Source: Halovulum marinum
GTDB lineage: Bacteria > Pseudomonadota > Alphaproteobacteria > Rhodobacterales > Rhodobacteraceae
DNA length: 64,000 bases
NCBI RefSeq assembly: GCF_009697225.1
Contig: NZ_WIND01000002.1
Location: 310,001 to 374,000 of the forward strand
Direction: 5' to 3'
The notes beneath the pieces are model-generated. The model did not search any database. It was not told where the DNA came from and was given only the letters and a program-made list of their open reading frames with translations. The first letter of the stretch is position 1, and each line of letters begins with the position of its first letter. Shown here piece after piece: positions 8,653-17,767 of this stretch. A program made the translations under genes and the position numbers.

Positions 8653-9690
8653 ATGAGGATCGGCCAGGTCTTCTATGCGACCGCGCTGGCGATCATGGTC
8701 GGCTGGCTGCTGTGGATCGGCAAGCCGGTGCTGCTGCCGGTGATCGCGGCGCTGATGTCGGTGTACGTGCTGTCCGCCGCCGCCGACAGCATGGGCCGGC
8801 TGCCGCTGCTGGGCCGTCTGCCGGCCTGGGCGCGGCGCACGCTGGCGCTGATCGGCTTCGCCATCTTCGTGGCGCTGATGTTCGCGCTGGTGGTCAACAA
8901 CTTCGCCCAGGTCGCCGGCGCGCTGCAGCGCTACGAGAGCAACCTCGAGGGGCTGGTGACCCGCACCGCCGGGCTGCTGGGGCTGGAGAACGAGCCCACC
9001 TGGGAAAACCTGCGCCGCGCCACCATCGACCGGTTCGACATCCGGCCGCTGATCGCGCCGCTGCTGCTGTCGCTGCGCGGGCTTGGCACGACGCTGTTCC
9101 TGCTGGTGCTCTACGCCACCTTCTTCATGGCCGAGCGCGGCCAGCTGGCGGCCAAGCTGACGCTGGCGATGGGCAGCGCCGACGACGGCGCGCGGGCGCT
9201 GGACGTGCTGCGCCGGATCAACGACCGGATCGGCCGCTACCTGGTGGTCAAGACGGTGGTGAACGCGATCCTCGGCGCGCTGTCCTACGCGATCATGCTG
9301 CTGCTGGGGATCGAGTTCGCGCTGTTCTGGGCGGTGCTGATCGCGTTCCTGAACTACATCCCCTACATCGGCTCGCTGGTCGGGGTGGTGTTCCCGGTGC
9401 TGCTCAGCCTGGCGCAGTTCGGCTCGCTGGCGATGGCGGCGCTGGTGACGGTGGCGCTGACCGCGGCGCAGGTGTTCGTCGGCGGCTGGCTGGAGCCGCG
9501 GATGATGGGCCGGGCGTTCAACCTCAGCCCGTTCGCGGTGCTGCTGGCGCTGGCCGCCTGGAGCGCGCTGTGGGGCCTGCCCGGCGCGGTGCTGGCGGTG
9601 CCGCTGACCGCCAGCCTGGTGATCGTCATGGCCGAGATCCGCGTCACCCGCCCGGTGGCGATCATGCTGTCGGCCAGCGGCCGGGTCTGA
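8653..9690 (+). CDS. AI-2E family transporter (PF01594-type permease)
   Basis: A 345-residue membrane protein starting MRIGQVFYATALAI at the ATG at 8653, with two paired N-terminal helices (IMVGWLLWIGKPVLLPVIAAL and the helix near residue 80). A middle soluble part precedes C-terminal helices that include IGRYLVVKTVVNAILGAL, FLNYIPYIGSLVGVVFPVLL and LWGLPGAVLAVPLTASLVIV. The motif NYIPYIGS and the final GxxGAxLAVPLTA are typical of this family (YdiK/PerM/TqsA). Some members export autoinducer-2 or act as ion antiporters; no LuxS link is visible here. Confidence 0.9.
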   Translation: MRIGQVFYATALAIMVGWLLWIGKPVLLPVIAALMSVYVLSAAADSMGRLPLLGRLPAWARRTLALIGFAIFVALMFALVVNNFAQVAGALQRYESNLEGLVTRTAGLLGLENEPTWENLRRATIDRFDIRPLIAPLLLSLRGLGTTLFLLVLYATFFMAERGQLAAKLTLAMGSADDGARALDVLRRINDRIGRYLVVKTVVNAILGALSYAIMLLLGIEFALFWAVLIAFLNYIPYIGSLVGVVFPVLLSLAQFGSLAMAALVTVALTAAQVFVGGWLEPRMMGRAFNLSPFAVLLALAAWSALWGLPGAVLAVPLTASLVIVMAEIRVTRPVAIMLSASGRV

Positions 9691-9771
9691 ACCGCGGCGG
9701 GGCGCGCCGCGACGGATTCGGGCCGCTCCGGGCTTCCCCTTTGCGCGGGCCGGTGGTACGCAACACCCGGA

Positions 9772-9847
9772 GCCGGCGTAGCTCAGCTGGTAGAGCAGCG
9801 CTCTTGTAAAGCGAAGGCCGGGGGTTCGAATCCCTCCGCCGGCACCA
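9772..9847 (+). tRNA. tRNA-Thr (anticodon TGT)
   Basis: A 76-base cloverleaf with encoded CCA. Acceptor arm GCCGGCG pairs with CGCCGGC. The D arm is GCTC/GAGC, the T arm contains GGGGGTTCGAATCCC, and the anticodon loop CTTGTAA places TGT at positions 34-36, reading ACA threonine codons. The anticodon stem has one G-A mismatch at its top pair. It stands alone between the AI-2E permease and the iron-binding protein. Confidence 0.95.
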
Positions 9848-10018
9848 GGTCCTTTACCTGTCAGATCCTGATTTTCCGTTTCAATCCAGAGGCTTGAAGC
9901 CACTCTCGGCGGTCAGTCGCAAAAACCTTGCAAAAAAGTCGGGATTTAATCTTGACGGTTTTCGTCGGATGTCGCATCCATCGGGACGAACGCAACCACC
10001 GGACCCGAGGAGTTTATC

Positions 10019-11038
10019 TTGACCCGTACCGGACTTGCCGCCCTGCTGGCGGCCTCGACCATCCTGACCGCGACCGGCGCCGCCGCCCAGGGCGAGCTGA
10101 ACGTCTATTCCTCGCGCCATTACGACGCCGACGACCAGCTCTACGCCGCGTTCGAGGAACAGACCGGCATCACCGTCAACCGGATCGAGGCGGACGCGGA
10201 CGAACTGATCGCCCGGCTGACCGCCGAGGGGCAGAACTCGCCCGCCGACGTGTTCCTGACCGTGGACGTGGGCCGGATCTGGCGCGCCGACGAGGCCGGG
10301 CTGCTGCAGCCGGTCGAGTCCGAGGTGCTGGAGGCGCGCATCCCCGCGTATCTGCGGCACCCCGAGAACCGCTGGTTCGGAATCTCGCAGCGCGCGCGGA
10401 TCATCTTCTACGACCGCGAGGACGTCACCGAGCCGCCGCTGACCTATGCCGAACTGGCCGACGACCGGTTCGAGGGGCAGGTGTGCATCCGCTCGTCCTC
10501 GAACATCTACAACCAGTCGCTGCTGGCCGCGATCATCGCGAACGAGGGCGAGGAGGCCGCCACCGAGTGGGCCGCCGGCGTGGTCGAGAACTTCGCCCGC
10601 GATCCGCAGGGCGGCGACACCGACCAGCTGCGCGGCATCGTCTCGGGCGAGTGCGACATCGCCGTCGCCAACACCTACTACTTCCTGCGCGCCCTCGAAG
10701 GCGGCGTCGACGGCGTCTCGGAGGACATCGCGCGCATCGGCTGGGTGTTCCCGAACCAGTCCACCACCGGCGCGCATGTCAACGTGGCCGCCGCCGGCGT
10801 CGCCGCCCATGCGCCGAACAAGGACAACGCGGTGAAGTTTCTGGAGTACCTGGCGACCGACGAGGCGCAGGCCTTCTTCGCCAACCAGAACAACGAGTAC
10901 GCGGTGGTGCCGGGCATCGCCCTGGCCGAGGTGCCGGCGAAGATGGGCCTGTTCCGGCAGGACGATCTGAACCTGTCGGCGCTGGGCGAGAACCAGCCCA
11001 GGGCGCAGCAGATCTTCAACCAGGTCGGTTGGGAGTGA
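10019..11038 (+). CDS. Fe(III) ABC transporter periplasmic binding protein (FbpA/AfuA type)
   Basis: A 339-residue exported protein. The signal peptide is about residues 1-23 (cleavage after TGAAAQ), followed by the family opening ELNVYSSRHYDADDQLYAAFEEQTG. The body shows the FbpA pattern, including the tyrosine pair VANTYYFLRAL that usually coordinates ferric iron, and QNNEYAVVPG near the C-terminus. The start is TTG at 10019, six bases after GAGGAG (10007-10012). A possible -35 (TTGACG, 9952-9957) has only a weak -10 downstream, and no clear iron-responsive box was recognised. The matching permease is on the other strand at 12560-14218. Confidence 0.92.
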   Translation: MTRTGLAALLAASTILTATGAAAQGELNVYSSRHYDADDQLYAAFEEQTGITVNRIEADADELIARLTAEGQNSPADVFLTVDVGRIWRADEAGLLQPVESEVLEARIPAYLRHPENRWFGISQRARIIFYDREDVTEPPLTYAELADDRFEGQVCIRSSSNIYNQSLLAAIIANEGEEAATEWAAGVVENFARDPQGGDTDQLRGIVSGECDIAVANTYYFLRALEGGVDGVSEDIARIGWVFPNQSTTGAHVNVAAAGVAAHAPNKDNAVKFLEYLATDEAQAFFANQNNEYAVVPGIALAEVPAKMGLFRQDDLNLSALGENQPRAQQIFNQVGWE

Positions 11039-11089
11039 TCCCGGCCTGACATTCGGCCGGGGTTGAGGGACCTCTTCGGCCGAAGCTTG

Positions 11090-11117
11090 CGGGCGCCTCT
11101 TCGGGGGCGCCCGTTTT
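11090..11117. terminator. intrinsic terminator between the binding protein and the acetyltransferase
   Basis: CGGGCGCC (11090-11097) pairs with GGCGCCCG (11106-11113) around the loop TCTTCGGG, followed by TTTT. It is positioned to end the rightward binding-protein gene and abuts the 3' end of the leftward acetyltransferase. Confidence 0.8.
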
Positions 11118-11119
11118 CG

Positions 11120-11671
11120 TCAGGTGTCCAGCCGGTACTTCAGGAACCGGGCCCCCGCGTGGTCTGTCGCGCCAATCGGGCGCGCACCGATCCGATCCAG
11201 CGCCCGCAGCCGCGTACGCGTGGGCGGCAGCAGGAACGTGACGAAGGGGATGCGGTCGTCAGATCGGGCGAATGCCAGCGCCTGCGCCGTGATCCGCAAG
11301 CCCAGTCCGAAGCGGTCGGGCCGGAGCACCAGGCCGAAATCCCATTCGTCACCCTCTTTCTGGAAGCCGCCCCAGCCGACATAGTCCTCTCCGTCGAGGA
11401 AGGCCCAATGGCCCAGACCGTCCCGCGCCCAACACGTTTCCTTTGCCGCGACGAACTGCGCCACTGTGTCCAGATCCCAGGTGCCGGTCAGCAGCGGCAT
11501 GTGCTCGGCGACGCGGGGATCGGTCATATGTGTCAGGATCAGGTCCGGCGCTATACGCGACAGGCGCGAGAAGGTGATCGGCGGGGCGGGCATCGGGGAC
11601 ATCCAACGGCGAAACAGACGCCGCATTTGGGCGTCGGGCCGCGCCTTGGTCAAGCGCGCCACCGTCACCAT
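11120..11671 (-). CDS. GNAT family N-acetyltransferase (RimJ/RimL type)
   Basis: Up to 183 residues. The core runs from a substrate strand (ITFSRLSRIAPDLI) through GHWAFLDGEDYVGWGGFQ to the acetyl-CoA-binding region LRPDRFGLGLRITAQALAFA and an N-acetyltransferase end (RALDRIGARPI). The order matches GNATs that modify protein N-termini or small amines. The start is uncertain: an internal Met near residue 27 (MPAPPITFSRL) begins right at the domain and would give about 157 residues. Its 3' end abuts the terminator shared with the iron-binding protein gene. Confidence 0.75.
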   Translation of the reverse strand: MVTVARLTKARPDAQMRRLFRRWMSPMPAPPITFSRLSRIAPDLILTHMTDPRVAEHMPLLTGTWDLDTVAQFVAAKETCWARDGLGHWAFLDGEDYVGWGGFQKEGDEWDFGLVLRPDRFGLGLRITAQALAFARSDDRIPFVTFLLPPTRTRLRALDRIGARPIGATDHAGARFLKYRLDT

Positions 11672-11684
11672 CCCGCGAGCGGCG

Positions 11685-12548
11685 CTAGATCCCGTGGCTG
11701 CGATCGTAGGCGTTGGGGGCCGGAAAGGAATACCCGGCCAGTCGCTCGGCCGGCGGGGTGAAGACCTCGATCCCCAGCGGATAGCAGGCGGCGGTGTCCG
11801 ACGAATGTTCGGCGCCGCAATCGCCGCCGGGGCAGGCGGACAGGCCGACCAGCAGGTCGATCTCGGCGAAGAACTCCAGGTGATCGCCCGGGCGCACCGG
11901 GCTGGCCTTCATGAAGTACTGGTGGGTGTCGGCGGTGAAGCCGGTGCACATGAACACGTTCAGCACGTCGTGCACCAGCGGCTCGACCTCGGCTGCCGGC
12001 CGGCCGGTGTGCCGCGCCAGCGCGCGGGTCAGGTTGGAGTGGCAGCAGTGGTGGTAGTCGCCGCCGCTCAGCAGCCGGTTGGTGTAGGGATCGCAGCGGG
12101 TGCCGATCACGTCGTGCACCGAGCCGCCGTCGGCGTCGAAGCCGTACCAGTCCAGCGTGTCGTCGGTGATCGTCGCCATCGGCCGCAGCGCCGGGAAGGT
12201 CGACCACATCCGGTCGCCGGTCGACAGGTGCGTGCCGTGCAGCGCGCGGGTCTTGCCGGAGTAGAACCGCTCGGACAGATCGTGCGCGTTCCACAGGTTC
12301 AGATCGCCGACCTGCGGCCCTTCGACCGAGACGATGCGGAAGAAGCTGCCGCGGGGCACCGCGACGCAAAGCGCCTCGCGCGGGGGCACGGTGTGGCGGC
12401 CGGCGGGCGCGGCCGCGGCGCGCAGCGCGCGCAGTGCGTCGAGGTCCGGCGCCGGCAGCGTCTCGACCGGGTAGCAGGTCACCTGCGCTACCGCGCGGCG
12501 GGCGGCGGCATCCTCGGGGGCGGGGTGTTGCGGGCGTGTCGGTTTCAT
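11685..12548 (-). CDS. DUF1989 (urea carboxylase-associated family) protein
   Basis: A 287-residue protein of the UcaA/DUF1989 family, recognised from VPRGSFFRIVSVEGPQVGDL, HLSTGDRMWSTFPALRPM, GTRCDPYTN and DYHHCCHSNL. The C-terminal cysteine cluster (LSACPGGDCGAE, AACYPLG) may bind a metal. Some members sit beside urea carboxylase/allophanate hydrolase and are aminomethyltransferase-like in fold; others are described as metal-associated. No urea genes are visible here. It follows the iron permease by 11 bases on the same strand, so the two are probably co-transcribed. Confidence 0.82.
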   Translation of the reverse strand: MKPTRPQHPAPEDAAARRAVAQVTCYPVETLPAPDLDALRALRAAAAPAGRHTVPPREALCVAVPRGSFFRIVSVEGPQVGDLNLWNAHDLSERFYSGKTRALHGTHLSTGDRMWSTFPALRPMATITDDTLDWYGFDADGGSVHDVIGTRCDPYTNRLLSGGDYHHCCHSNLTRALARHTGRPAAEVEPLVHDVLNVFMCTGFTADTHQYFMKASPVRPGDHLEFFAEIDLLVGLSACPGGDCGAEHSSDTAACYPLGIEVFTPPAERLAGYSFPAPNAYDRSHGI

Positions 12549-12559
12549 CGGCGCTCCGG

Positions 12560-14218
12560 TCAGACCGAGGTGCTGGCCGCCATCGCCGCCGAGCGGCGGC
12601 CGACGGCGTGCCGCGCCAGCGTGCGGCACAGGATCACCACCGGCACCAGGCCGAAGGCGACGATCACCAGCGAGGGCAGGGCGGCCTCCTGCAGGCGCTC
12701 GTCGGCGGCGAGGCGGTAGGCCTGCACCGCCAGCGTGTCGAAGTTGAACGGGCGCAGGATCAGCGTCGCCGGCAGTTCCTTCATCACGTCGACGAACACG
12801 ATCAGCAGCCCGGTGACCATCGAGGTGCGGATCAGCGGCAGGTGCACCCGGCGCACCAGCCCGCCGGGGGTCATGCCCAGCGTGCGCGCCACCGCGTCGA
12901 TGTTCGGGTTCACCGTGGTGATGCCGGTGTCGAAGGCCGACAGCGCCGCGGCCATGAAGCGGACCATGAACGCCAGCACCATCACCCAGATCGAGCCGGT
13001 GAACAGCAGCCCGGTCGAGACGCCGAAGCTCGCGCGCATCCACGCGTCCAGCGCGTTGTCGAGCCCGGCGAAGGGCACCATCAGCCCGACCGCGATCACC
13101 CCGCCGGGCACGGCATAGCCCAGCCCCGCGATCAGCGTCATCGCCCGGTTCAGCCGGGTGCGGCGCAGCCGGGCGCGGGTGCCGATCAGCACCGCCGCCG
13201 CCATCGTCACCACCGCCGCGACCGAGGCGACCAGCAGCGAGTTGCGGATGAAGCCGAGATAGCGCGCCGAGAGCAGCGACTGCTCGGCGCCGACCGCCAT
13301 CTCGGCCAGGATCAGCAGCGGCAGCGCGAAGCCGAAGATCACCGGCAGCGCGCAGGCCAGCGTCGCGCCCCAGGCGGCGCCGCCGCGCAGCACCTGCGGC
13401 GTCATCACCGCGCCGGCGCGCGGCGGATAGCGCTTGGCGGCGCCGCGCTGCACCCGCTCGATCGTCGCCAGGACCAGCGCCGCGCCCAGCAGGCACAGCG
13501 CCAGCTGCGCCGCGGCGGTGCGGTCGCCGAAGGCGAACCAGGCCTGGTAGATGCCGGTGGCGAAGGTCTGCACGCCGAAATGGGCGACGGTGCCGAAATC
13601 GGCGATCGTCTCCATCACCGTCAGCAGCACGCCGCCGGCGATCGCCGGGCGCGCCATCGGCAGGCTGACGCGGAAGAACGCGCGCCACGGCCCGTGGCCC
13701 AGCACGCGCGCGGCCAGGTAGCCGCCGAAGCTTTGCTGCAGGAAGGCGGCGCGGGCCAGCAGGTAGACGTAAGGATACAGCACCAGCACCAGCATCAGCG
13801 CCGCCCCGCCAAGCGAGCGGATCTCGGGGAACCAGTAGTCGCGCGGGCCCCAGCCGGTGACCGCGCGCAGCCAGGTCTGCACCGCGCCGGGATGGTCCAG
13901 CAGGTTGGTGTAGGCATAGGCCAGCACATAGGCCGGGAACGCCAGCGGCAGCGCCAGCAGCACCTCGAGCAGCCGCGCGCCGGGAAAGCGGCAGGTCGTG
14001 ACCAGCCAGGCGGTGCCGGTGCCGATCACGCCGGTGCCGGCGCTGACCATGGCGACCAGCGCCAGCGTGGTCAGGGTGAACCGCGGCAGCACCGTTTCGG
14101 CCAGCGAGCGCCAGGCGTCCAGCGTGCCGGTCGCGGCGGCCAGCGCCACCGCCACCACCGGCAGCAGGCACAGCCCGGCGGCAAGCCAGGCGAGGATGGT
14201 CAGCAGGCGATCGTTCAT
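12560..14218 (-). CDS. double-length Fe(III) ABC transporter permease (FbpB type)
   Basis: A 552-residue inner-membrane protein with about twelve helices in two homologous halves, the usual form of FbpB/SfuB permeases. Each half carries an EAA-like coupling motif: RVLGHGPWRAFFRVSLPMARPAI in the first and ARTLGMTPGGLVRRVHLPLIRTS in the second. It would pair with the ferric binding protein at 10019-11038, which is convergent and separated by two genes. No fbpC-type ATPase is nearby, so the ATPase must be encoded elsewhere. DUF1989 follows in the same transcript. Confidence 0.9.
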   Translation of the reverse strand: MNDRLLTILAWLAAGLCLLPVVAVALAAATGTLDAWRSLAETVLPRFTLTTLALVAMVSAGTGVIGTGTAWLVTTCRFPGARLLEVLLALPLAFPAYVLAYAYTNLLDHPGAVQTWLRAVTGWGPRDYWFPEIRSLGGAALMLVLVLYPYVYLLARAAFLQQSFGGYLAARVLGHGPWRAFFRVSLPMARPAIAGGVLLTVMETIADFGTVAHFGVQTFATGIYQAWFAFGDRTAAAQLALCLLGAALVLATIERVQRGAAKRYPPRAGAVMTPQVLRGGAAWGATLACALPVIFGFALPLLILAEMAVGAEQSLLSARYLGFIRNSLLVASVAAVVTMAAAVLIGTRARLRRTRLNRAMTLIAGLGYAVPGGVIAVGLMVPFAGLDNALDAWMRASFGVSTGLLFTGSIWVMVLAFMVRFMAAALSAFDTGITTVNPNIDAVARTLGMTPGGLVRRVHLPLIRTSMVTGLLIVFVDVMKELPATLILRPFNFDTLAVQAYRLAADERLQEAALPSLVIVAFGLVPVVILCRTLARHAVGRRSAAMAASTSV

Positions 14219-14311
14219 CGTCCCTCCGCGCGCGCACGGCGCAGCCGCGCCCCCGAGCCTATAGCGGAACCGGGGGCGGGTGGGAAACCCGGGCGCTGTG
14301 CCGCAGGGCGC

Positions 14312-16213
14312 TCAGCGCGGCCACCACGCCACCCCGGCCGGGGCGATCTCGCGCCCCTGCCAGGTCACGGGGTGGGCGGCGTAGTTGAACGCGAAGCGGT
14401 GGCCGGCGGTGTCGCGCAGGCGCAGCCCCTCGGGCAGGTCCTCGGTGGCGATGCCCGCCCCCTCGCACAGCGCGCGCACCATCTGCCCCAGCGCGGCCGC
14501 GTCCGGCCAGCCGGCGAGGTAGAACAGCTTGCCCGACGCAACCATCGCCGGGCGCCCGTCGGCGGTCGCCTGCACGACCGCGGCGGACCCGTCCAGATGC
14601 TCGAACCAGTGCGCGAAGGCGCCGCCCTGCGCCAGCGGCACCTGCGCGCCCGGCGGCAGGCTCTCGACCCGGTCCACGACCACGTCGAGCCCCGGCAGCG
14701 CCGGCGGCAGCGGCACCGGGATCGCGAACTCTTCGGTCTTGGAATTGGTGCGCGGCCCGGCGACCACCGTCGTCTGCCCGGCGGCGATGGCCTGGCGCAG
14801 CGCGCCGGGCAGCGTCATCAGCCCCGGCGCGAACACCAGTTTCCACGGCGACAGGTCGGCGGTGCCGGGCGCGATGATATCGACCGACAGCCCGGCCTTG
14901 CGCAGCCCGCGGTAGACCGCCAGCGCCAGGCGGAAATAGTCGAAATCCGCGCCCTGCGGCTGGATCTCCCAGGCCCAGGCGGAGGCGTAGTCGAACACCA
15001 GCGCCACCGGGGCGCGGGCCGGATCGACCTCGGGCATGTCCGCGATTTCCCGCGCCACCTGTGCCGCTTCGGCCAGCGCCGGGGCCGGGGCGCTGTCGGG
15101 GCGCAGCAGGCCGGCGTGCATCTGTTCCTGCGCCATCGGCGCCTGCCGCCAGCGGAAGTAGCTGACCGCCTCGGCGCCGTGGGCGAACGCCTCCCACGCC
15201 CACAGCCGCGCCATGCCGGGCAGCGGCGCGGGGTTCCAGGGCGCCCAGTTCACCGGACCGGGCTGCTGTTCCATCACCCACCAGCGGCCGCGGCCGACGC
15301 CGCGGTAAAGATCGTGGTGGAACGCCTGCATGTCCGGATCGCCCTGCCGCAGGTAGGCGGCCTTGTGTTCGGGCGTCGCCTCCAGCCGGTCCGACAGGAA
15401 ACCGAGCGGGTAGCTGTCCCAGCTGGCGATATCCAGGTCCGCGCCGACGGCCCAATGGTCGAACTCGGTGATCCGGCCCATGTAGTTGTGCACCAGCGGC
15501 GCGTCCGAGTGCCGGCGCAGGACCTCGGTCTGGGCGCGGTTGAAGCGCACCACCTGGTCCGACGAGAACCGGCGGAAGGCCATGACATGCGCCGGGTTCG
15601 GCTCGGTCACGGTCAGGTTGGGCAGCCCGATCTGCTCGAAACTGGCGTAGTCCATCGACCAGAACACGTTGCCCCAGTCGCGGTTCAGTTTGTCGATCGA
15701 CTGATAGCGCTGCGCCAGCCAGTCGCGGAACGCCGCCCGCGCGGCGGCGGAATAGCTGAGGGTCGTGTCGTGGCAGCCGTATTCGTTGTCGGTCTGCCAG
15801 GCGACCAGTCCGGGGTGCCGGCCGTAGCGCTCGGCCATCAGGGTCACGATCCGGCGGCATTCCTGCACATAGCCTGCGTGGCTGAAACAGTAGTGCCGGC
15901 GCGAGCCGAAGCCGCGCGGGCGGCCCTGCGCGTCCACCGCCAGCATGTCCGGGTGCCGGTCCAGCATCCAGCGCGGCGGCGTCGCGGTCGGCGTGCCCAG
16001 CACCACGCCGACGCCGGCGGCGTGCAGCGTGTCGATCGCGCGGTCCAGCCAGCCCCAGTCGAGCCGGCCCGGTTCCGGCTCCATCCGGGACCAGGCGAAT
16101 TCGCCGATGCGGGCCCAGGCGATGCCGGTGTCGGCCATGCGGCGGGCATCCTCGGCCCAGATTTCCTCGGGCCAGTGTTCGGGGTAATAGCAGACGCCGA
16201 GCTGTCGGTTCAT
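14312..16213 (-). CDS. beta-galactosidase, glycoside hydrolase family 42
   Basis: A 633-residue GH42 enzyme that hydrolyses terminal beta-galactosides. The N-terminal barrel opens QLGVCYYPEHWPEEIW. The acid/base is Glu144 in WQTDNEYGCHD and the nucleophile is Glu315 in WWVMEQQPGPVNWAPWN. A trimerisation domain (about 385-580) and a small C-terminal beta domain follow, giving the full family length. There is no signal peptide, so it acts on imported sugar in the cytoplasm. It is the last gene of the leftward galactoside operon, four bases after the aldolase gene. Confidence 0.93.
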   Translation of the reverse strand: MNRQLGVCYYPEHWPEEIWAEDARRMADTGIAWARIGEFAWSRMEPEPGRLDWGWLDRAIDTLHAAGVGVVLGTPTATPPRWMLDRHPDMLAVDAQGRPRGFGSRRHYCFSHAGYVQECRRIVTLMAERYGRHPGLVAWQTDNEYGCHDTTLSYSAAARAAFRDWLAQRYQSIDKLNRDWGNVFWSMDYASFEQIGLPNLTVTEPNPAHVMAFRRFSSDQVVRFNRAQTEVLRRHSDAPLVHNYMGRITEFDHWAVGADLDIASWDSYPLGFLSDRLEATPEHKAAYLRQGDPDMQAFHHDLYRGVGRGRWWVMEQQPGPVNWAPWNPAPLPGMARLWAWEAFAHGAEAVSYFRWRQAPMAQEQMHAGLLRPDSAPAPALAEAAQVAREIADMPEVDPARAPVALVFDYASAWAWEIQPQGADFDYFRLALAVYRGLRKAGLSVDIIAPGTADLSPWKLVFAPGLMTLPGALRQAIAAGQTTVVAGPRTNSKTEEFAIPVPLPPALPGLDVVVDRVESLPPGAQVPLAQGGAFAHWFEHLDGSAAVVQATADGRPAMVASGKLFYLAGWPDAAALGQMVRALCEGAGIATEDLPEGLRLRDTAGHRFAFNYAAHPVTWQGREIAPAGVAWWPR

Positions 16214-16217
16214 CGCC

Positions 16218-16826
16218 TCAGCCTTTCACGGCCGCATCGTAGGCGGCGACCATCTCGCGCGCCGTCGCGCCGACCTGCCCGGCGGTCTTTCCGGGCTTGT
16301 AGAGCGCGCTGCCCAGACCGAAGCCGTCGGCGCTGGCGGCGATCCAGTCGGCGAAGCTGTCCGGGCCGACGCCGCCGACCATGTAGATCCGGGTGCCTTC
16401 GGGCATCACCGCGCGGATCGCCTTCAGCCCCCCGGTGCCCAGCAGCGAGGCGGGAAAGATCTTCAGCCCGTTCGCGCCGGCGTGCAGCGCCGCGAAGCAT
16501 TCGGTCGGGGTCAGCACGCCGGGAAAGCTTTGCATCCCCAGCGCCCGCGTCGCGGCGATCACCTGCGCATCGGCGTTGGGCGAGACCACCAGCTTGCCGC
16601 CCGCCAGCGAGACCTGGGCGACGTCGTCCAGCGTCAGCACCGTGCCGGCGCCGATCAGCGCGCGGCCTTCGAACGCCCGGGCCATGATGCGGATGCTGTC
16701 GAACGGCTGCGGAGAGTTCAGCGGCACCTCGATCCGGTCGATGCCGGCGGCGATCAGCGCGGCGGCGACCGGCTCGGCCTCGGCCGGGGTGATGCCGCGC
16801 AGGATGGCGATCAGGGGACGGCTCAT
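16218..16826 (-). CDS. dgoA: 2-dehydro-3-deoxy-6-phosphogalactonate aldolase
   Basis: A 202-residue class I aldolase of the KDPG/KHG family. The Schiff-base lysine is Lys122 in [11 protein letters not shown] and the catalytic glutamate is Glu33 in RIEVPLNS; this context ([11 protein letters not shown]) is typical of the galactonate enzyme rather than of KDPG aldolase. It splits KDPGal into pyruvate and glyceraldehyde 3-phosphate, the last step of De Ley-Doudoroff galactose catabolism. It lies 12 bases after the KDGal kinase gene, whose product is its substrate. Confidence 0.9.
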   Translation of the reverse strand: MSRPLIAILRGITPAEAEPVAAALIAAGIDRIEVPLNSPQPFDSIRIMARAFEGRALIGAGTVLTLDDVAQVSLAGGKLVVSPNADAQVIAATRALGMQSFPGVLTPTECFAALHAGANGLKIFPASLLGTGGLKAIRAVMPEGTRIYMVGGVGPDSFADWIAASADGFGLGSALYKPGKTAGQVGATAREMVAAYDAAVKG

Positions 16827-16838
16827 GGAAATTCTCCT

Positions 16839-17723
16839 TCAGATCAGGGCGCGGGCCGCGATCAGCCCCGCCAGCGTGATGTCGGTGGTGTCGGGCTGCG
16901 CCGCCGCGACGCCCTGCGGGCGCAGCGCCTCGGCATAGGCGCGCGCAAGCCCCGGCGCGCCGATCAGCGCCACCTGCTGGCCCAGCCAGTAGGGCCGCGT
17001 GGCGGCCAGCTCCGCGCCGATCAGCAGCCCGGACAGCCGCGCGCGGGCGCGCTCGGGCGGCAGCTCGTGCAGCAGCGTTCCCGCGCGCAGCCCGAACAGC
17101 CGTGCGGCCATCATCTCGGGCCGGGCGATGGCCTCGTCCACCGCCTCGGCGAAGGCCTCGTCATCCCAGCCGTCGGCGGCGGTGGTGTGGCGCAGCACCG
17201 ATTGTTTCGCCAGCAGCGAGAACATCTCGCCGGTCATGAAGGTGCGGAAGCTGACCACCTCGCCGGCGCTGATCTGCACCCACTTGGTGTGGGTGCCGGG
17301 CAGGCACAGCACGCCGTCGAAGCCGGGGCTGCGGTGCAGGAAGCCGGCGATCTGGGTCTCCTCGCCGCGCATCACGTCGGCGGGGCGGTCCTGGGCCAGT
17401 CCGGCGATGATGCGCACGTCAAGGCGCGGGTCGGCGGCCGGGGCGCTGACCATCGCGCCGTCGACCGGCGTGCACGGCACCCGGCGGTAGGGCGCTTCGG
17501 TCCAGCCCTGCCGTGCGCCGACCATGCCGCAGGCGACGACCGGGGTGGGGCCGTCGCCCAGCCAGTCCGAGACCGACTCGAGCAGCGCGGCCTCGAACTG
17601 TTCGGGCGCCAGCGCGCCCATGCCCTTGTCCGAGCCGCCGGCGGCCACCGGCCGGTCGCCCTGCATCGCCCAGGCACGCAGGTTCGAGGTGCCCCAATCG
17701 ACGGCGATCCAGTCGGCGGTCAT
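16839..17723 (-). CDS. dgoK: 2-dehydro-3-deoxygalactonokinase
   Basis: A 294-residue sugar-acid kinase of the ASKHA fold. It opens with the phosphate-binding loop WIAVDWGTSNLRAWAM and continues with GMVGARQGWTEAPY and LPGTHTKWVQI, all marks of DgoK. It phosphorylates 2-keto-3-deoxygalactonate with ATP to give the substrate of the next enzyme in the operon. It starts 44 bases after the alpha-galactosidase stop. No separate promoter is obvious in that gap. Confidence 0.9.
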   Translation of the reverse strand: MTADWIAVDWGTSNLRAWAMQGDRPVAAGGSDKGMGALAPEQFEAALLESVSDWLGDGPTPVVACGMVGARQGWTEAPYRRVPCTPVDGAMVSAPAADPRLDVRIIAGLAQDRPADVMRGEETQIAGFLHRSPGFDGVLCLPGTHTKWVQISAGEVVSFRTFMTGEMFSLLAKQSVLRHTTAADGWDDEAFAEAVDEAIARPEMMAARLFGLRAGTLLHELPPERARARLSGLLIGAELAATRPYWLGQQVALIGAPGLARAYAEALRPQGVAAAQPDTTDITLAGLIAARALI

Positions 17724-17767
17724 GGAAAATATCCTTCATGTTCGTCAGGTTGCGCGACGGTGTGAAC

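Noticed and set aside
9848-10018. Iron-responsive operator before the ferric-binding protein gene
   Set aside because: No recognisable Fur, Irr or RirA-type palindrome was found in the region by eye.
12434-16687. A 1,400-codon open frame on the plus strand, rich in Arg, Gln, His and Gly
   Set aside because: It is antisense to the iron permease, beta-galactosidase and other recognised genes; its composition is the typical shadow of GC-rich coding DNA and it shows no domain.
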